A stretch of 64,000 nt of DNA from Musa acuminata AAA Group (GCF_036884655.1 NC_088357.1:12861001-12925000), one strand, 5' to 3'; shown: positions 10,954-22,715, counted from the stretch's first letter. Notes: a model not told the origin generated them from the letters alone. Numbers and translations: made by a program.

Positions 10954-12448
10954 TGTTGGGAAATCATAAGGGGGCGACATCATATGCGCAGCGGAAGAAC
11001 AAGAAAACAAAAATCCCCGATTCCCAAAAAGATGTTCATCGTCGTGCGAAGATTGGTGCGCAAAATCCGCAAAAACACAAAACTGCGTATAGAGATTGTG
11101 TTACCTAGGGAGATCGTATATCCCTGTTTCCTTGCAGATCCTTAAGAGAGGGTGAAGGAGGTCAAGCGTCCTCCTCTCTAGCGGTGATCCACACAGCAGG
11201 GTTGCGACGACGCTCCTCAAAACTCCAGGCCTACTCTGAGGTGGAGAGGGAGAGGAGAATAGGAAGGGCAAGCAAAGACTCTAGCCTATGAGGCTGTGAA
11301 TCCCTCCTATTTATAGAGATCCCGTGTCAAAACCCTAATGGGTCCTTTCCCTAGTGGGTATTGGATCTGCATCCAATAAGACAAGGGCTCCGTCGGATAT
11401 CTCATATCCGAACCTCTACTCATCGCAATGCCTACCATATGTGTGTGACCCTCTAGGCCCAATATCGAGCTGGCCGTGAGTCATACCTGTCAGAACTCCT
11501 TCTAACTAAGTGAATTATTATCTCTGTAATAATTCACTCGACTCATCGACTACGGAAGTACTAGGCCACTACGCCGTAGTCCCCAGACGATACAGGGGAA
11601 TCCAATCCATTGGACCTGTCTGTCCTCAGTTACCATGTACCTATAGTCCCTCATCCATCTAATATCCCAGAGACCGTATATCGAGCATGGTGCTGTCAGA
11701 CCCATACGGTTTCTACTCGAGTCTCGCTCTAATCGGATTCTCCCGGAGAACTCTTTCTCTCTCAACCCGAATGACCCTGGCCAGGGATTTGTCTGAGCAA
11801 GAACACATGGGATATTCCTCTCATGATACCGAGAGTGGATGATCCTCTATCGACACTCAATAGCCCTCGTAAGGTCGACTACCACTCCCAATGACCAGCT
11901 GTACTAGATCTGGGAACAGCCAAACCTATAAGTCTGGTATCAAAGAGTGGAGCACTCATACAGGACATCCTTGGTGTCTCAAGTCTAAGAACCAGATACA
12001 CCACTAGGACTACGGAATTGTTGTCTGACAATAAGGCATCATCAACCATCCAGCATTCCGTAAGCGGATCAATCAGTGAACTCATTCTCCAATGAGCACC
12101 TGTACTGTATCCCTAGTGTCCCTACACGAGCAGCTATGAGACCAGCTGCATCCATCATATGGACGGGTATACAGCACACCAGTCTATCCGGTTATCACGA
12201 TGTCCCTCTCGAGTAACCTATGACCGGGATTATTTAGGATATGTGTTTAAAGGTGAATCGATCTCATTATCGTGATCTCATCACGATCCGATTCCCATTG
12301 CACAAATCCAAGGACATCACAATATATATGCATTTATGCAATAGTTATAAAGTGATATACGCCAAAATATAATAAGCAAAAAGATTCTGTATCAAGTCAC
12401 ACGTGCCATCACTCACGTGATTGGCTTGCTGGGCACTTATGACTAGCA
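10954..12448 (-). repeat. Copia 5' LTR (right end of array)
   Basis: This is the 1495-bp outer LTR. The plus strand begins TGTTGGG and ends CTAGCA. Non-element DNA begins at 12449 (AACTC...). The partner target-site copy would lie at the left end of the array outside the window. The minus-strand TATA box is at 11308-11315 and the G-boxes are at 12400-12405 and 12414-12419. Confidence 0.92.
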
Positions 12449-13211
12449 AACTCAACCTATCTAGCTCAATTGGTATTAAACATATCGTTGGTATTAGACA
12501 TATCATTGCTCCTCTATCTAGCCCATTATACTTCAACTCAACCTATTACTTGGAATAGACATATGTAACGTATATGACATAGTCCAATTTCCTCTCTCTC
12601 TCTCTATTGGTTTGAGCTCGTTAATTGATTAAATCAGACAGGTTTGATCGATTAAAGTCAGTTTAGGGTGGTTCTAGATTAACTTGACTAGTTCAAACCT
12701 ACCTAATCTAATCAAGATCAATCAAATCTAGATTAAACCAGTCTAGGTGATTCCAGACTAGTTTTATAAGGATTTGAGGTTTGTTCCATTATATCATAAT
12801 CAAATTGAGTTTAGTTTAAGTCAATTGAGCTATTCCAATTAGAGTTTTAGTTGATTGAGGACTATTGAGAGATTGATGTTTCATGCATTTATGATTTGAT
12901 TAATTTAAAAGCTTTATGTGAAGATGTCATTTGAAAATAATTATTGGTTCTTTATTTTCTTAATTTTATGATATTGATACGATTATGTAGTAGATATGAC
13001 TGGTAGTTCACATTAGAAGTGCAACCTGTGAAAGGAGCTACGGGCCCATCACAGTGTAGAGCCACCAATGAACATAATCTAGCATATTTACATCAAGTAT
13101 GATCTCTATGAGTGTAAATGAATGATCATGAATGTTTATGTATTCCTGTCGAGGGCAGGTATGACGATTCTCTTCGGGGATTAGCGGACCATCATATGTG
13201 ATGGTTAGGCG
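12449..13211. other. Intergenic AT-rich DNA and older repeat flank
   Basis: No gene seen. From about 12990 the sequence becomes less AT-rich. It continues, across the solo LTR insertion, into the stem-loop repeats at 15412, so 12990-13211 plus 15412-15590 were probably one older repeat. Confidence 0.45.
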
Positions 13212-13369
13212 GTTCCTGTTAGGATCGAGAGCACTAAGAGGGGGGGGGGTGGAGGGGGGGGGGGTGAATTAGTGCAGCGGAAATCTTTCAGCGATAAAAA
13301 ACGAAAGCTGCGTTTGTTCAATAAGAACTGTTTCGATGCAAAAGTCAATTCTAAGATTACTTATGATTA

Positions 13370-13577
13370 AGTGCAGTTTACGTCTAAACACAGTTTGCGT
13401 CTAAGCGTAGTTTACGCAGGTTGCGTCTAAATGCAGTTTGCGTCTAAATGCAGATTGCGTCTAAGCGCAGTTTGCATCTAAGCGCAGTTTGCGTCTAAGC
13501 TCAGATTGCGTCTAAGCGCAGTTTGCGTCTAAGCGCAGTTTGCGTCTGAGCGCAGTTTGCGTCTAAGCGCAGATTGT
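13370..13577. repeat. 17-bp minisatellite (CGCAGTTTGCGTCTAAG)
   Basis: About a dozen tandem units with small variants (CGCAGATTGCG, TGCAGTTTGCG). It lies inside the solo LTR, on the U5 side of its TATA box if the LTR is in minus orientation. Confidence 0.8.
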
Positions 13578-14132
13578 AAATGGAGTCCAAAACGTAAACG
13601 TAAACTGCAAAGAAACTCGTTCGTAAAATCGTAGAAGACAGTTTGCAGTTATAAATAGAATCAAAACGTAAATGTAAACTGCAAAGTAAAGATCATACGA
13701 AAACACCGATTTACGTCTGAATGCAGATTCGGAAAGATCAGAACTTAGAAACTTGTTCGTAAGAGCGCAGAGAGCAGTAGCTATGTAGGAGGTTTGCAGT
13801 AATGATAAAGTGCTCAAAATAAACGCAAACCAGAGATTTAGAGTGGTTCGGTCAGTCTTGACCTACTCCACTTTTGGCTTCCTCCACCGACGAGGTTACC
13901 GACTTCAACTAGAGGCCTTCCTTCAATAGGCGAAGGCCAACCACCCTCTTACAGATTCACTCCTTTTGACGGGCTTAGGAGACAACCCTTACAGAAGTTT
14001 TCTCTCCTCTCTTTACAACTCAAACTTGAAGAATAGAAAGAGGAGAACTAGCAGTTTTGAGCTCTAAGAAACACAGAAAGATAGCAAGATTTCGAGTGTG
14101 TGTTCTGTGCTTTCAGTGCTGAATGAGTAGGG

Positions 14133-14140
14133 TATTTATA
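14133..14140 (-). promoter_or_regulatory. TATA box of the solo LTR
   Basis: TATAAATA on the minus strand, in the middle of the solo LTR. It is the main evidence for LTR orientation. Confidence 0.45.
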
Positions 14141-14196
14141 GGCCCCAACCCAGTTCAAATTTGGAGCTCAAAACGATCAAATCCCGGAATTCCGGG

Positions 14197-14560
14197 ATCA
14201 GGCGGTTGCACCTCCTGACTGGAGAGGTTGCACCGCCTGGCAGAGCTCGAAGACTGAGCCTCTGGGCGGTGCCACCTCTGTCAGGGGCGGTTACACCTCT
14301 CTGCCAGAGCTCGAAGACTGAGCTCGGGCGGTTGCACCGCCTGACTGGAGAGGTTGCACCGCCTGGCAGAGATTGAAACTTGAGCTCTAGCGGTGCTACC
14401 TCCTGACAGAGGAGGTTGCACCGCCCAGTCTCGCTCGAAGACTAAGCCCTGGGCGGTTGCACCTCTTGGCTGGGGCGGTTGCACCTCCCAGTCTCGCTGG
14501 GAGACATAGCCTGGGCGGTGCTACCTCCCTGCCTGGGCGGTTGGACCTCTCACAGCAACT
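14197..14560. repeat. Degenerate GCGGTTGCACC repeats
   Basis: Many imperfect copies of a short block resembling GGCGGTTGCACCTCC, spaced by CTGGCAGAGCTCGAAGACTGAG-like spacers. Inside the solo LTR, upstream of its TATA box, this is the layout expected of U3 promoter-region repeats, though function is unknown. Confidence 0.7.
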
Positions 14561-15411
14561 TGGGTACGAATGGGTTGAACCATTCGACCCAATTTGAGTT
14601 CTTCAGGGGCCCAATTGCCCCAGGATTAAGCTAATGGGATCACCTCCCATTTCTAACTTAATCAAAGTGCTAACTACGATTATTTCCTAAGACATATTCT
14701 GCAGCTTGCTCCGGTGCGTCAATCGCTTCTTCCGGCGAGTTTCCGGCGAACTTCCGTCGATCATCCGACGAACCCTCGGTGATGCTCCTGTGGACTTCTG
14801 GCAAACTCCTGGACTTACGACGATCCACATGGCACGTTCCGACAAGCTCCTTTGGCAAGCTTCTGGACTTCTCGGATTTGTTCCCGCAGAACCTCCGACA
14901 ACTGTCCGAACTTCCGTCGAGCTCTCGAACTCCCAACGTGATCATTGTCATGACTCCGGCGCAACTCCTGCTGCATGTCTTTCTTCATCGTAGTTAATCC
15001 TGCACACTCAAAACAAAAACTTCGATCGAGACAATTAATCCTAAGTAATTAACCAAGTTGTCCGGCATGTCATTGGTCCCTCGACGCTTCGTCCGATTCT
15101 TCGGTGCATCGTCCTTTCCTGCAGCCTATTGCCCAATCGGCCAGTTGACTCCGCAACTCTGATATCCTTGGCACAATACCCGCTCTTCTTGGCCCGATGC
15201 CCGAGTCCACGGCTCGAAGCCTTCTGTCGATACGTCGACCGATCCACCGGCCCGACGTCCAATCTTCTGACATGTTCCTCCGGCACAACATGATTTTCCT
15301 GCTTTAATTGTCTCATCCTGATCGAAGCATCCTGCGTCACTCAAAACGCAAATTAAATCATAAACATATATCAAGTAGTTTCATCATCAAAATACGAGAT
15401 TCAATAGTTCC

Positions 15412-15590
15412 TCCATCTACTGTTGGGAGGAACGTGTCCCCACTTGAGCAGGTGAGGGATATCACTCCATCCACTATTGGAAGTGCGATATGGATTTATC
15501 TCCATCCGCTATTGGGAGGAATCTATCTTGTCGAATATGTCTCTCTATCGGCTGTAGGGAGAGTGCACCATCAGGTGTGATGTATGTCTT
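15412..15590. repeat. Array of short stem-loop repeats
   Basis: Three or four related blocks, each a short pyrimidine/purine inverted repeat around a loop like ATCCACTATTGG. Examples are TTCCTCC...GGAGGAA (the left arm overlaps the target-site copy at 15407) and CTCTC...GAGAG near 15542-15562. The block was split by the solo LTR. The parent repeat family is not identified. Confidence 0.45.
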
Positions 15591-16250
15591 TGTTATCTAG
15601 TTATTATGTATTTGTTGTATGTGATTGATACATAATTTTATTTATTATGTAAGAAATTATTATCGTTTTTCTAGTGCATACGTTTTATGATAAATCAATA
15701 TATTATTATTATTTTATTAAATTATTGATATTTATTTATATTATATGAATATTGAAGATTATTTTTATGATTTTTTTTGACATTCCTATCCACATGTGTG
15801 GTTATTAATATATTTTATCTTAAATTTATTTTCAGAGTAATCTACTACTTTGTAATAGATTTAAAGTTTGGGTGGAAGAGACTTATAATCCTACTAAGAA
15901 GATGTGATCAATATTTTAATTAATAAAATATTTATTATTATAAAGATAATGATTTAAATTTAAAAAAATAAAAGAGAAAGTTTATTATCTAAATTATTGA
16001 TAATAAAATATTAAATTATTATTCTTTTTATAAATATGGGATGTGACATAAATTGTTAGTTTGATCCGGAAGGAATATGGATATTTACTCATACTTCAAA
16101 TTTAAATATTACTAATATCATTTAGAGTTTCAGGATGATAATTAACTGATGAAGATTAATTGTTATAACATATATGCTGATTTTTAAATTTTACATGAAT
16201 CTATATATGTTTCTTAAATTTAAATAGATATGTATAAAAATCATTTAATT

Positions 16251-16348
<98 letters not shown>

Positions 16349-16805
16349 GACACAAAGAACAGAAAGAAGATAAAAAAGGTAAGACATTTAAATTCCTCTA
16401 ACCATCATCATGATATTTGATTGCATCGAAACCTTGTCCATTAAAAACATGTATTTTCAATATTATTATTAATCCCTATTTATAAAAAAAATTATTACTT
16501 ATTTTTATTTTTCAGATTATATTTTTTTCTTAAATATATAAATATTTATTTTAATTAGGAATTAGCTATGATAAAAAAGATTTCAAATTGCTTCAATATT
16601 TGTTTTCTGTTGACACTGCATATTTAATAAATATAAGGGGATTATATATAAAAATATAATATGGTGAGGAATTTATCGGTAATTATACCAAAGTGAAGGG
16701 GCCAATATATAAATGATGCTTCCTAGTTGTATCCCCAATTCATCCCTAAAGCCGTCTCGCCCTTCTTTCTCGTCTTCCGCCGATTAGATTTGGGATCGTG
16801 AGGAG
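15591..16805. other. AT-rich intergenic DNA and QCR10 upstream region, with (AT)n
   Basis: Very AT-rich sequence with an (AT)n microsatellite at about 16253-16345. No gene seen. The last 100 bases become GC-rich before the QCR10 start codon; no clear TATA box was found there. Confidence 0.6.
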
Positions 16806-19162
16806 ATGGCGACGGGGTCGGGACTTTTCACGTTCCTGCGGCCGCGCCTCCGCCCCCAGTCGACGGACATCGCCGCTGCCGCCACCTGGGGCGTCGCCGC
16901 CGCCACCGGTGCCCTCTGGCTCATCCAGGTACAACGCGGATCCCTTAATCAATCCCTATTCACACCTGTCGATTACAAATCGTAGATCCAAGTCACATTT
17001 GCTCCTCTGATTATTTTTTTTCGGATTTCGTTCCTTTCGTATCAATTAAAATCAGATCCTGTATCAAGCCTCGGTGCCTTGGGATCGTGTCTAATGGCGA
17101 TTCTGTCGTCTTTGATATCTTGGTATTTGACGATTTGGTCATTCGCTGACGGCTTGTTGTTTCTAATTTGGCATTCGTTGTAGACTGCGAAGAAGTATTA
17201 CACTGCGATTTGTTGTTTTACTCAAATTCTTGTTCTCTTAAATTTCCTCAATTAATGTTTATAATAATTTTGGTTAAGGATGATGAATCTGTGGATATTT
17301 TAGGTTCAGTATAACCGTAGCCTGGTGAGGCTTTTGCTTCAAGGGATAAAATGCTAAACTTGCATCTACAATGTATAGTTGGAAAAGCATACATGTGTTT
17401 TTCTGACATCTGATTTACCTTCCTGACAAACATTTGTCTGTGTATGCTTGCCCAGCTTTACATGTGCGTTGAAGAAATGGATTCGGTCACTTGAAATTAG
17501 AACATGAACTTATTTGATCCCTAAACATAGAGTATTCCGCTGCTTGTTTTATAGGTCGTTAGTTTCTTCAGTTTGTACTTTGTACATTAGGTCGGTTGGA
17601 TGCTTCCTTTCAAACCCTCATTCAATCTATGACTATTGTCCCGTGAGTCATCCTAAGATCATGAAATTAGTTTCCTATAGTAGGACTCAAATAGAAAAGG
17701 ATTGTTGGAGGTTTCTGCATTATACTTCTAAGGGAATCATGGATAGAGAATGCCAACATATCTATATTGTGGTCTTCCTGGATTCAGTTGCTGGTGAAAC
17801 ATGGTCAAATGGAACAAAGTACTAATTGGAAAGATCACCTCAAAACAGTTGCTGCGATATGGTTAACTGCAGCAATGATAGTAATTGGTGTAGTCAAGAA
17901 CATGATTCAAACCTAATCTAACCTGTTAAGGGAACCCATTGAGCCATCCAAGCATAGTGTATCTCAATCGTAAGGTTTTACCTAACTGGCATCTGCAGAT
18001 AGTTTTGTAAGCTATTTGAACCCACCCACATCGTCAGGGATTGAAATTACAGTCAGGGCTTATCTATTTTGGTCAAAATTAATCAAATTTGGCGGGCCAT
18101 TGAGTTTTGGGATTTGGTAAAAACTTCCACTAGTTTTGAATAGTATCATATGGTATTATCCACTTTCAGGTTTCAAAAATTTTGATCCATTGTCAGAATT
18201 GGTTTCAATAGTTCAATCTGATTAACTAGTTACAGTTTTAAACTAATGATTACACAGTTAGAAGTTAGTTTACTAGACATCAAGGGACTAAGAGATATTT
18301 TTAACACTTATTTAGTATTTGTGGGACCAAAACAAATACTTTCATTTCCATCTACTTCTTGGATTTCCTTAATTGAATCATATTCTTTGATCTTTTTGTT
18401 TTTCTGGAGACATTATTGCTGAGCCTTTCTGGTAAAATTGAAATTTTGTCAGATTTTTTCTTGAATTCATTCTTGTATCCTTGTTAAACAGGGTTACATA
18501 AGTGTGTGACCATCATTTACGTGTATCCATTTCCATATTTTCTTAATTTTTAAACATACTTAAGGTGTAAACTATCTGATAATATGAAGATGAAGAGGTC
18601 GTTTAATTTTTTTGTCAGAGTATATGCTATATTCTCTCGATTTTTGGGTGTTGGTGATGAGCATTAGGGCAACAACTTAGAAACTATACTAAATAACTTA
18701 TCAGCCTAGTACACACTAGGGATCCAAAAGTGACTGGGAAAAGGTAATCCAATATGTGATGCTTGCTCCAACATCTAGAGTATAGAAAAGGGTCAACATG
18801 TGGCATTCCCCTATGATTTGTAACTCTTTATTTTTGGCAATCTTTATAAATTTCTCACTTAACGTGTGTTGCAATCGAGCCTCTAGTATTTAAAGTGGGA
18901 CCCTTGGAGGGATACTACACAAGAACAAATTTGCTAGCATGCTAGACCCAAGGACATTCATCGTTTTTGCTTTGTGAGATATTGGACATGTTGTGTTTTT
19001 TGTGTTCTTGCTTCACTTATATTTTTCTAAAAGGATTTTTTTCACATATTTTTTTATTATTGTTGATGAAAATTGTTATTTGATAATGATTATAAAATAT
19101 TTTTGCAGCCTTTTGATTGGTTGAAGAAGCAGTTTTTGGAAAAGGCTGAGCCAGAGAAGTGA
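16806..19162 (+). CDS. QCR10: Cytochrome b-c1 complex subunit 10-like (two exons)
   Basis: This is a small accessory subunit of mitochondrial respiratory complex III in the inner membrane. The exons are 16806-16928 and 19109-19162, joined in phase 0 across a 2180-bp intron (donor GTACAA, acceptor TTGCAG), giving 58 residues. The start is the first ATG after the GC-rich upstream region. The amino end has basic LRPRLRPQ, followed by an Ala/Gly-rich membrane segment (about residues 22-40, AAAATWGVAAATGALWLIQ) and a charged tail PFDWLKKQFLEKAEPEK. This arrangement and length fit the plant QCR10 family as I remember it; it is recognition, not a search. No other coding signal was seen in the intron. 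Confidence 0.82.
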
Positions 19163-20860
19163 ATTTTGTCTTGCTGTGTGGAACAGAAGCTTGCGAGTAA
19201 CTTGCGGCTCTAATATGGAGCAAATCAAAGTTTTATCTAAAATAAAGATGCATCTCTTTCATTTCTTCCATGATTGTTAGGATGTAGAAACTGTGTTGCA
19301 ATTGGATCCTATATGGGAAACTGTGGGCAGTGCTGTCTATTTTGACAGATGACTCGTTTACGAGTTCTCTGCGCCTGGGTCACAGGTGGTAGTCTGGTGT
19401 TTGGTCCAAATAACATCCGATTGACATGTGAACATAAACAATTTTATCTTTTGTTTGAAAATTGATTATCATTTTGCATTTGTCCAAAGTTGCAGTAAGT
19501 GATTCAACATTTGTCTCAGGTTTACTTGATGAAATTATTTGCAGGATATGATTGGCAATGTAGTTCTTCTATTGTCTTTAAGCAATTTGAAGCATAACAT
19601 CCGCAAATGGCTAATGATGCTTCAGTTTGGTACCGTGTGATGCAGGATTTTAACATCACCCGTTGGATACCATACTGTTTGTTACTAGTGATGTATGATT
19701 GCATAGTGAAAATATCATTTATCGTGATCAAATGCATCAACCATTGATTCCTTTGTTTTCATTTCTTGTTTGAGGAAAGAAATAATGCAGTGTTAACACT
19801 TCAGTTTTTAAGCTTACTAATGCGGACAAAAAGGCCCAGTTGCACCCTCTAAGATAAAATGAAAATTATACCAGAGAGAGTCGTTAATCACTTTGCCTTC
19901 ATAAGATAGTGCAAAAAAAAAAAAACATTGTGTTATTATAAATTTTGATTAAAAAACATATTATTCAGTCATTAAGATACAACCGATAAGCGTCCTATTG
20001 TAGAGACAGTATGTCAAAAAGATTAACAAGAATATTGTTTTATTTTTCTTACTAATTTTTTTACGTTAAATAACACATGATCTTGAAAAAATGATCTATC
20101 ACTTGTGTAATAATATATTAACCAATTTAGATATTTTAATAGAGCCTTGCCTAATCTTTTAAATAAAGATATTATTTTCTTAATTAAATATGAAGTGAAG
20201 CTATGTTGCTTTTCAAATAAGTAAAATGATCCTATGGAGCTACAAGCTACTCCTCCATGGATGGGATCAAACAAACAAACAAACAAAAACCATTACAGCT
20301 ACACAGCTTGTATTTTACTAAGGCCTGGCCGGCTGAAATCTTGAATGAAAAATGTCGTTGACCGGTCGGAAGATGCATGCAATTTCACGTAAAAACTTTC
20401 TTTAAAATTTATATCTGAATCGATTAGTCAATTTGGGTCGCACCAATTAATAAATTATCTACAAAATTTATATATTATGACTGCTTTTTGTATAACCTTT
20501 TCATTCACTTGGCATTATCAACATCAGAAATACTTCGGGATTGATGACAAGATTGTATCTTTCTACAACATTTTCATTGATTCATGAACTGAGTCATCCA
20601 ATCATTTCCACCCTAAGATACTTCCAAGCTTCTCCAATAATAATAATAATAATAAGCTTCTCTAACGTGTACATATATATGACATGATCTTCTACACGCA
20701 TTAGAATACTAGACGGCAACGCGGTCTCCGTAACTTTCGCTTCACATATATTCATGTAGAACTTGGAAGAATCAGCAAGTTTCCTTGTCGTCTTCCTCGC
20801 CTCCTCCTACTTCTTATTACGCCCCCCCCATGGCTTCTTCCACGCATAGCTCCTCTCTCT
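19163..20860. other. Intergenic region, no gene seen
   Basis: QCR10 3' region followed by AT-rich DNA. Short open frames here have no recognisable motifs. A short (ATA)n run lies near 20640-20655. An upstream ATG at 20830 precedes the next gene in another frame. Confidence 0.6.
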
Positions 20861-22715
20861 ATGGGAGACAAGACGACCCTCGCGAGGGCGAGGCAAGAGC
20901 TGGAGAATCTTTACCTCGGAGTACCGGACGACTCCGTCGACCTCAGTTTCAAGGACCTCACCAGCTTCCAAGCCACCATGTCGCCGATCCACGAGGAACC
21001 GAAGGCGGCGGTGACCAAGTCGCCGAGTCTCGACTTCGCCAAGGGCCTGCGGGGAACGAAGAGCGGCAGCGACAGCGCGGCGGAGCATGAGCTGCGCCGG
21101 GAACGCCTCGCGCGTGGCAGCTTCATGACGAGGAACGGCATTAGCTCTGCTGCTGTGATGGCTGGGACCGGTCAAGCTGACGCTGTTAGTGTAGTGAGCA
21201 TGGCGAGTGCAGTGGGAGGAGAGACAGGGAGAAGAAGGCGCCCCGGCATTCCTCACTCAAATATTTGTACTCTGTGCAGCGTCTACATCTACGTGTTCCG
21301 GCATCGGTGCTTGGTGAGGATTAATGGCGTCCTTCTGCGTGCACTTCTTCCATTTATTCCTCCATATTATATATATATATAATTTTGCTGTTTAACACTG
21401 ACTCTAGTGAACTGAGGTGATGATATTGTTAGAGATAAGACAGATTTTTCTTCACTTAAATCAAAATAACTTTATAAGTTTATCTTAATCAGATTTCTTT
21501 GGTTTTCTGGATAAGATTTAAATAAAAAAAAAGATTATGATATTCTCTTAATTGTTTTTGTATCACTGTCATTGCATCTATAAAATATTAGTCAATAAAT
21601 GAGACGATATATTGATTATAGAAGGTCCCATTAAGGGAAAAAAAAACTGAAATCATAACTATTTTTCTGTCATTTGAACCATTAAAGGTCCAAATTAGAA
21701 TTCTAAGCCATGCAATCTAGAAGCACTGAGATTTCTAATCATGTCTTACAAATTTCTGATTCTGTATTTGGAGTACATATGGCTGAGCATTGACTCTCCC
21801 AGATGAATTAATTTAGTAGAGGAAAGAACTAAATAGCCATGTTTGACAAGGATAAGGTTCTTCTTCTTCTCCTCCTCCTCCGTATGTTTAATGGCAGAAG
21901 CCTGTGTCAGAGACCTTCTTTTGCTTGTTGCAGGTTTGTGGAAGAGTGTATTGCAGGGACTGTGTCGGCATTGGGATGGGAGACATGTCTGAAGGAAGGA
22001 AATGTGTGGAGTGCCTCGGAAGAAGATTCAGCCAAAGGTAAATAAATCTGTTTGGATTTGAGAAAGAAAACTCCAAAACTTTTCTATTCAAGTTTCAATT
22101 TTGATGAATTAATTGACCACTCGATCATCTTATTTGGTTTAATGGATGATTTAATATTGCAATCATTTGGACCATTAAATTATTAATTCTTTTTTTTTTT
22201 TTATCAAAATTAAAGTAGAATTGCTTCAACACTATCTAACTTTAGCTCATGAAGATCTCATCAGTATGACCCTAAAGCATTCAAGCTAATGAGATCCTTG
22301 TGCTGCTGCTTTCTTCCTCTCCTCTCATCTTTACTGTAATGCTTCAGCTACACTGCAGCATCTTGCTCACGGAGATGATCTACTTCAGCCCGTGTCTTTG
22401 TCTGTAAACTTGGACAGGTACATCAAGAGGGCAGGGCATGCATGGTGTTGCTGGCGATACCCGAGCAGAGTGAAGCTCCAAGAGCTCAAGTGGGCGGAGA
22501 AGGGGCCGAGGAGGAGCGGCGAGAGGCGATATCGGAGCCAGGCGGTGTCGGCGGTGGGCCCGAGACTACTGCACGCGTCGAGATCAGGAAGCCCTTCTGT
22601 GGCCGCGACGCCGAGGCCGCCAGCTGCTGCTACTCCCGGCCGCTTCGGCATCAGCCATGACTCCTCCGTTGTGAGCTTCATGCGCTCACCCAGTCCTCAT
22701 GGGTTTCCCCTTTGA
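20861..22715 (+). CDS. Cysteine-rich zinc-binding protein, extra-large G protein-like (three exons)
   Basis: The exons are 20861-21313, 21934-22037 and 22418-22715, with canonical donors and acceptors and matching phases (0, then 2), giving 284 residues. It starts MGDKTTLARARQELENLYLG, an amphipathic stretch. Then come a variable serine-rich part and four Cys pairs (136/139, 150/153, 158/161, 175/178) in the context VCGRVYCRDCVGIGMGDMSEGRKCVEC. The conserved tail FSQRYIKRAG...CCWRYP...LKWAEKGPRRSG follows. The Cys block resembles the cysteine-rich segment of plant extra-large G proteins, but no G-alpha domain follows, so this is a stand-alone family. Two zinc ions are plausible. Biochemical role unknown. 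Confidence 0.82.

Larger units (their letters stand above)
3619..12448 (-). mobile_element. Complete Ty1-copia LTR retrotransposon (right unit of a tandem array)
   Basis: The element reads right to left. It has a 5' LTR (10954-12448), primer-binding site (10940-10952), 1.9-kb leader, gag-pol (9021 down to 5128), polypurine tract (5114-5124) and 3' LTR (3619-5113). The order gag, protease, integrase, reverse transcriptase, RNase H is the Ty1-copia order. The two LTRs are 1495 bp each and I saw only two differences between them (3810/11145 and 4765/12100), so the insertion is young. The left LTR is followed directly by another leader and gag, with no host DNA or target-site duplication between, so it is shared with a second unit. 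One premature stop in gag-pol suggests that this copy cannot make full Pol. I do not assign a named lineage. Confidence 0.93.
13217..15406 (-). repeat. Solo LTR of a second retrotransposon family, with 5-bp target-site duplication
   Basis: A 2190-bp segment begins TGTTAGGATCG and ends TTCAATA, flanked by GTTCC at 13212-13216 and 15407-15411. The TG start, near-canonical end (TA, one base from CA), 5-bp duplication and lack of a primer-binding site, polypurine tract or protein genes point to a solo LTR left by LTR-LTR recombination. A minus-strand TATA box at 14133-14140 suggests minus orientation. It contains a 17-bp minisatellite (about 13370-13577) and degenerate repeats (about 14197-14560). 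A non-autonomous element is the alternative. Confidence 0.7.

Noticed and set aside
14161..14484. Open frames in the GCGGTTGCACC repeats
   Set aside because: Both strands are open because of repeated GC-rich sequence; the proteins are simple repeats.
14670..15374. Open frames in the right part of the solo LTR
   Set aside because: Several overlapping frames, no conserved domain, inside an LTR with defined ends.
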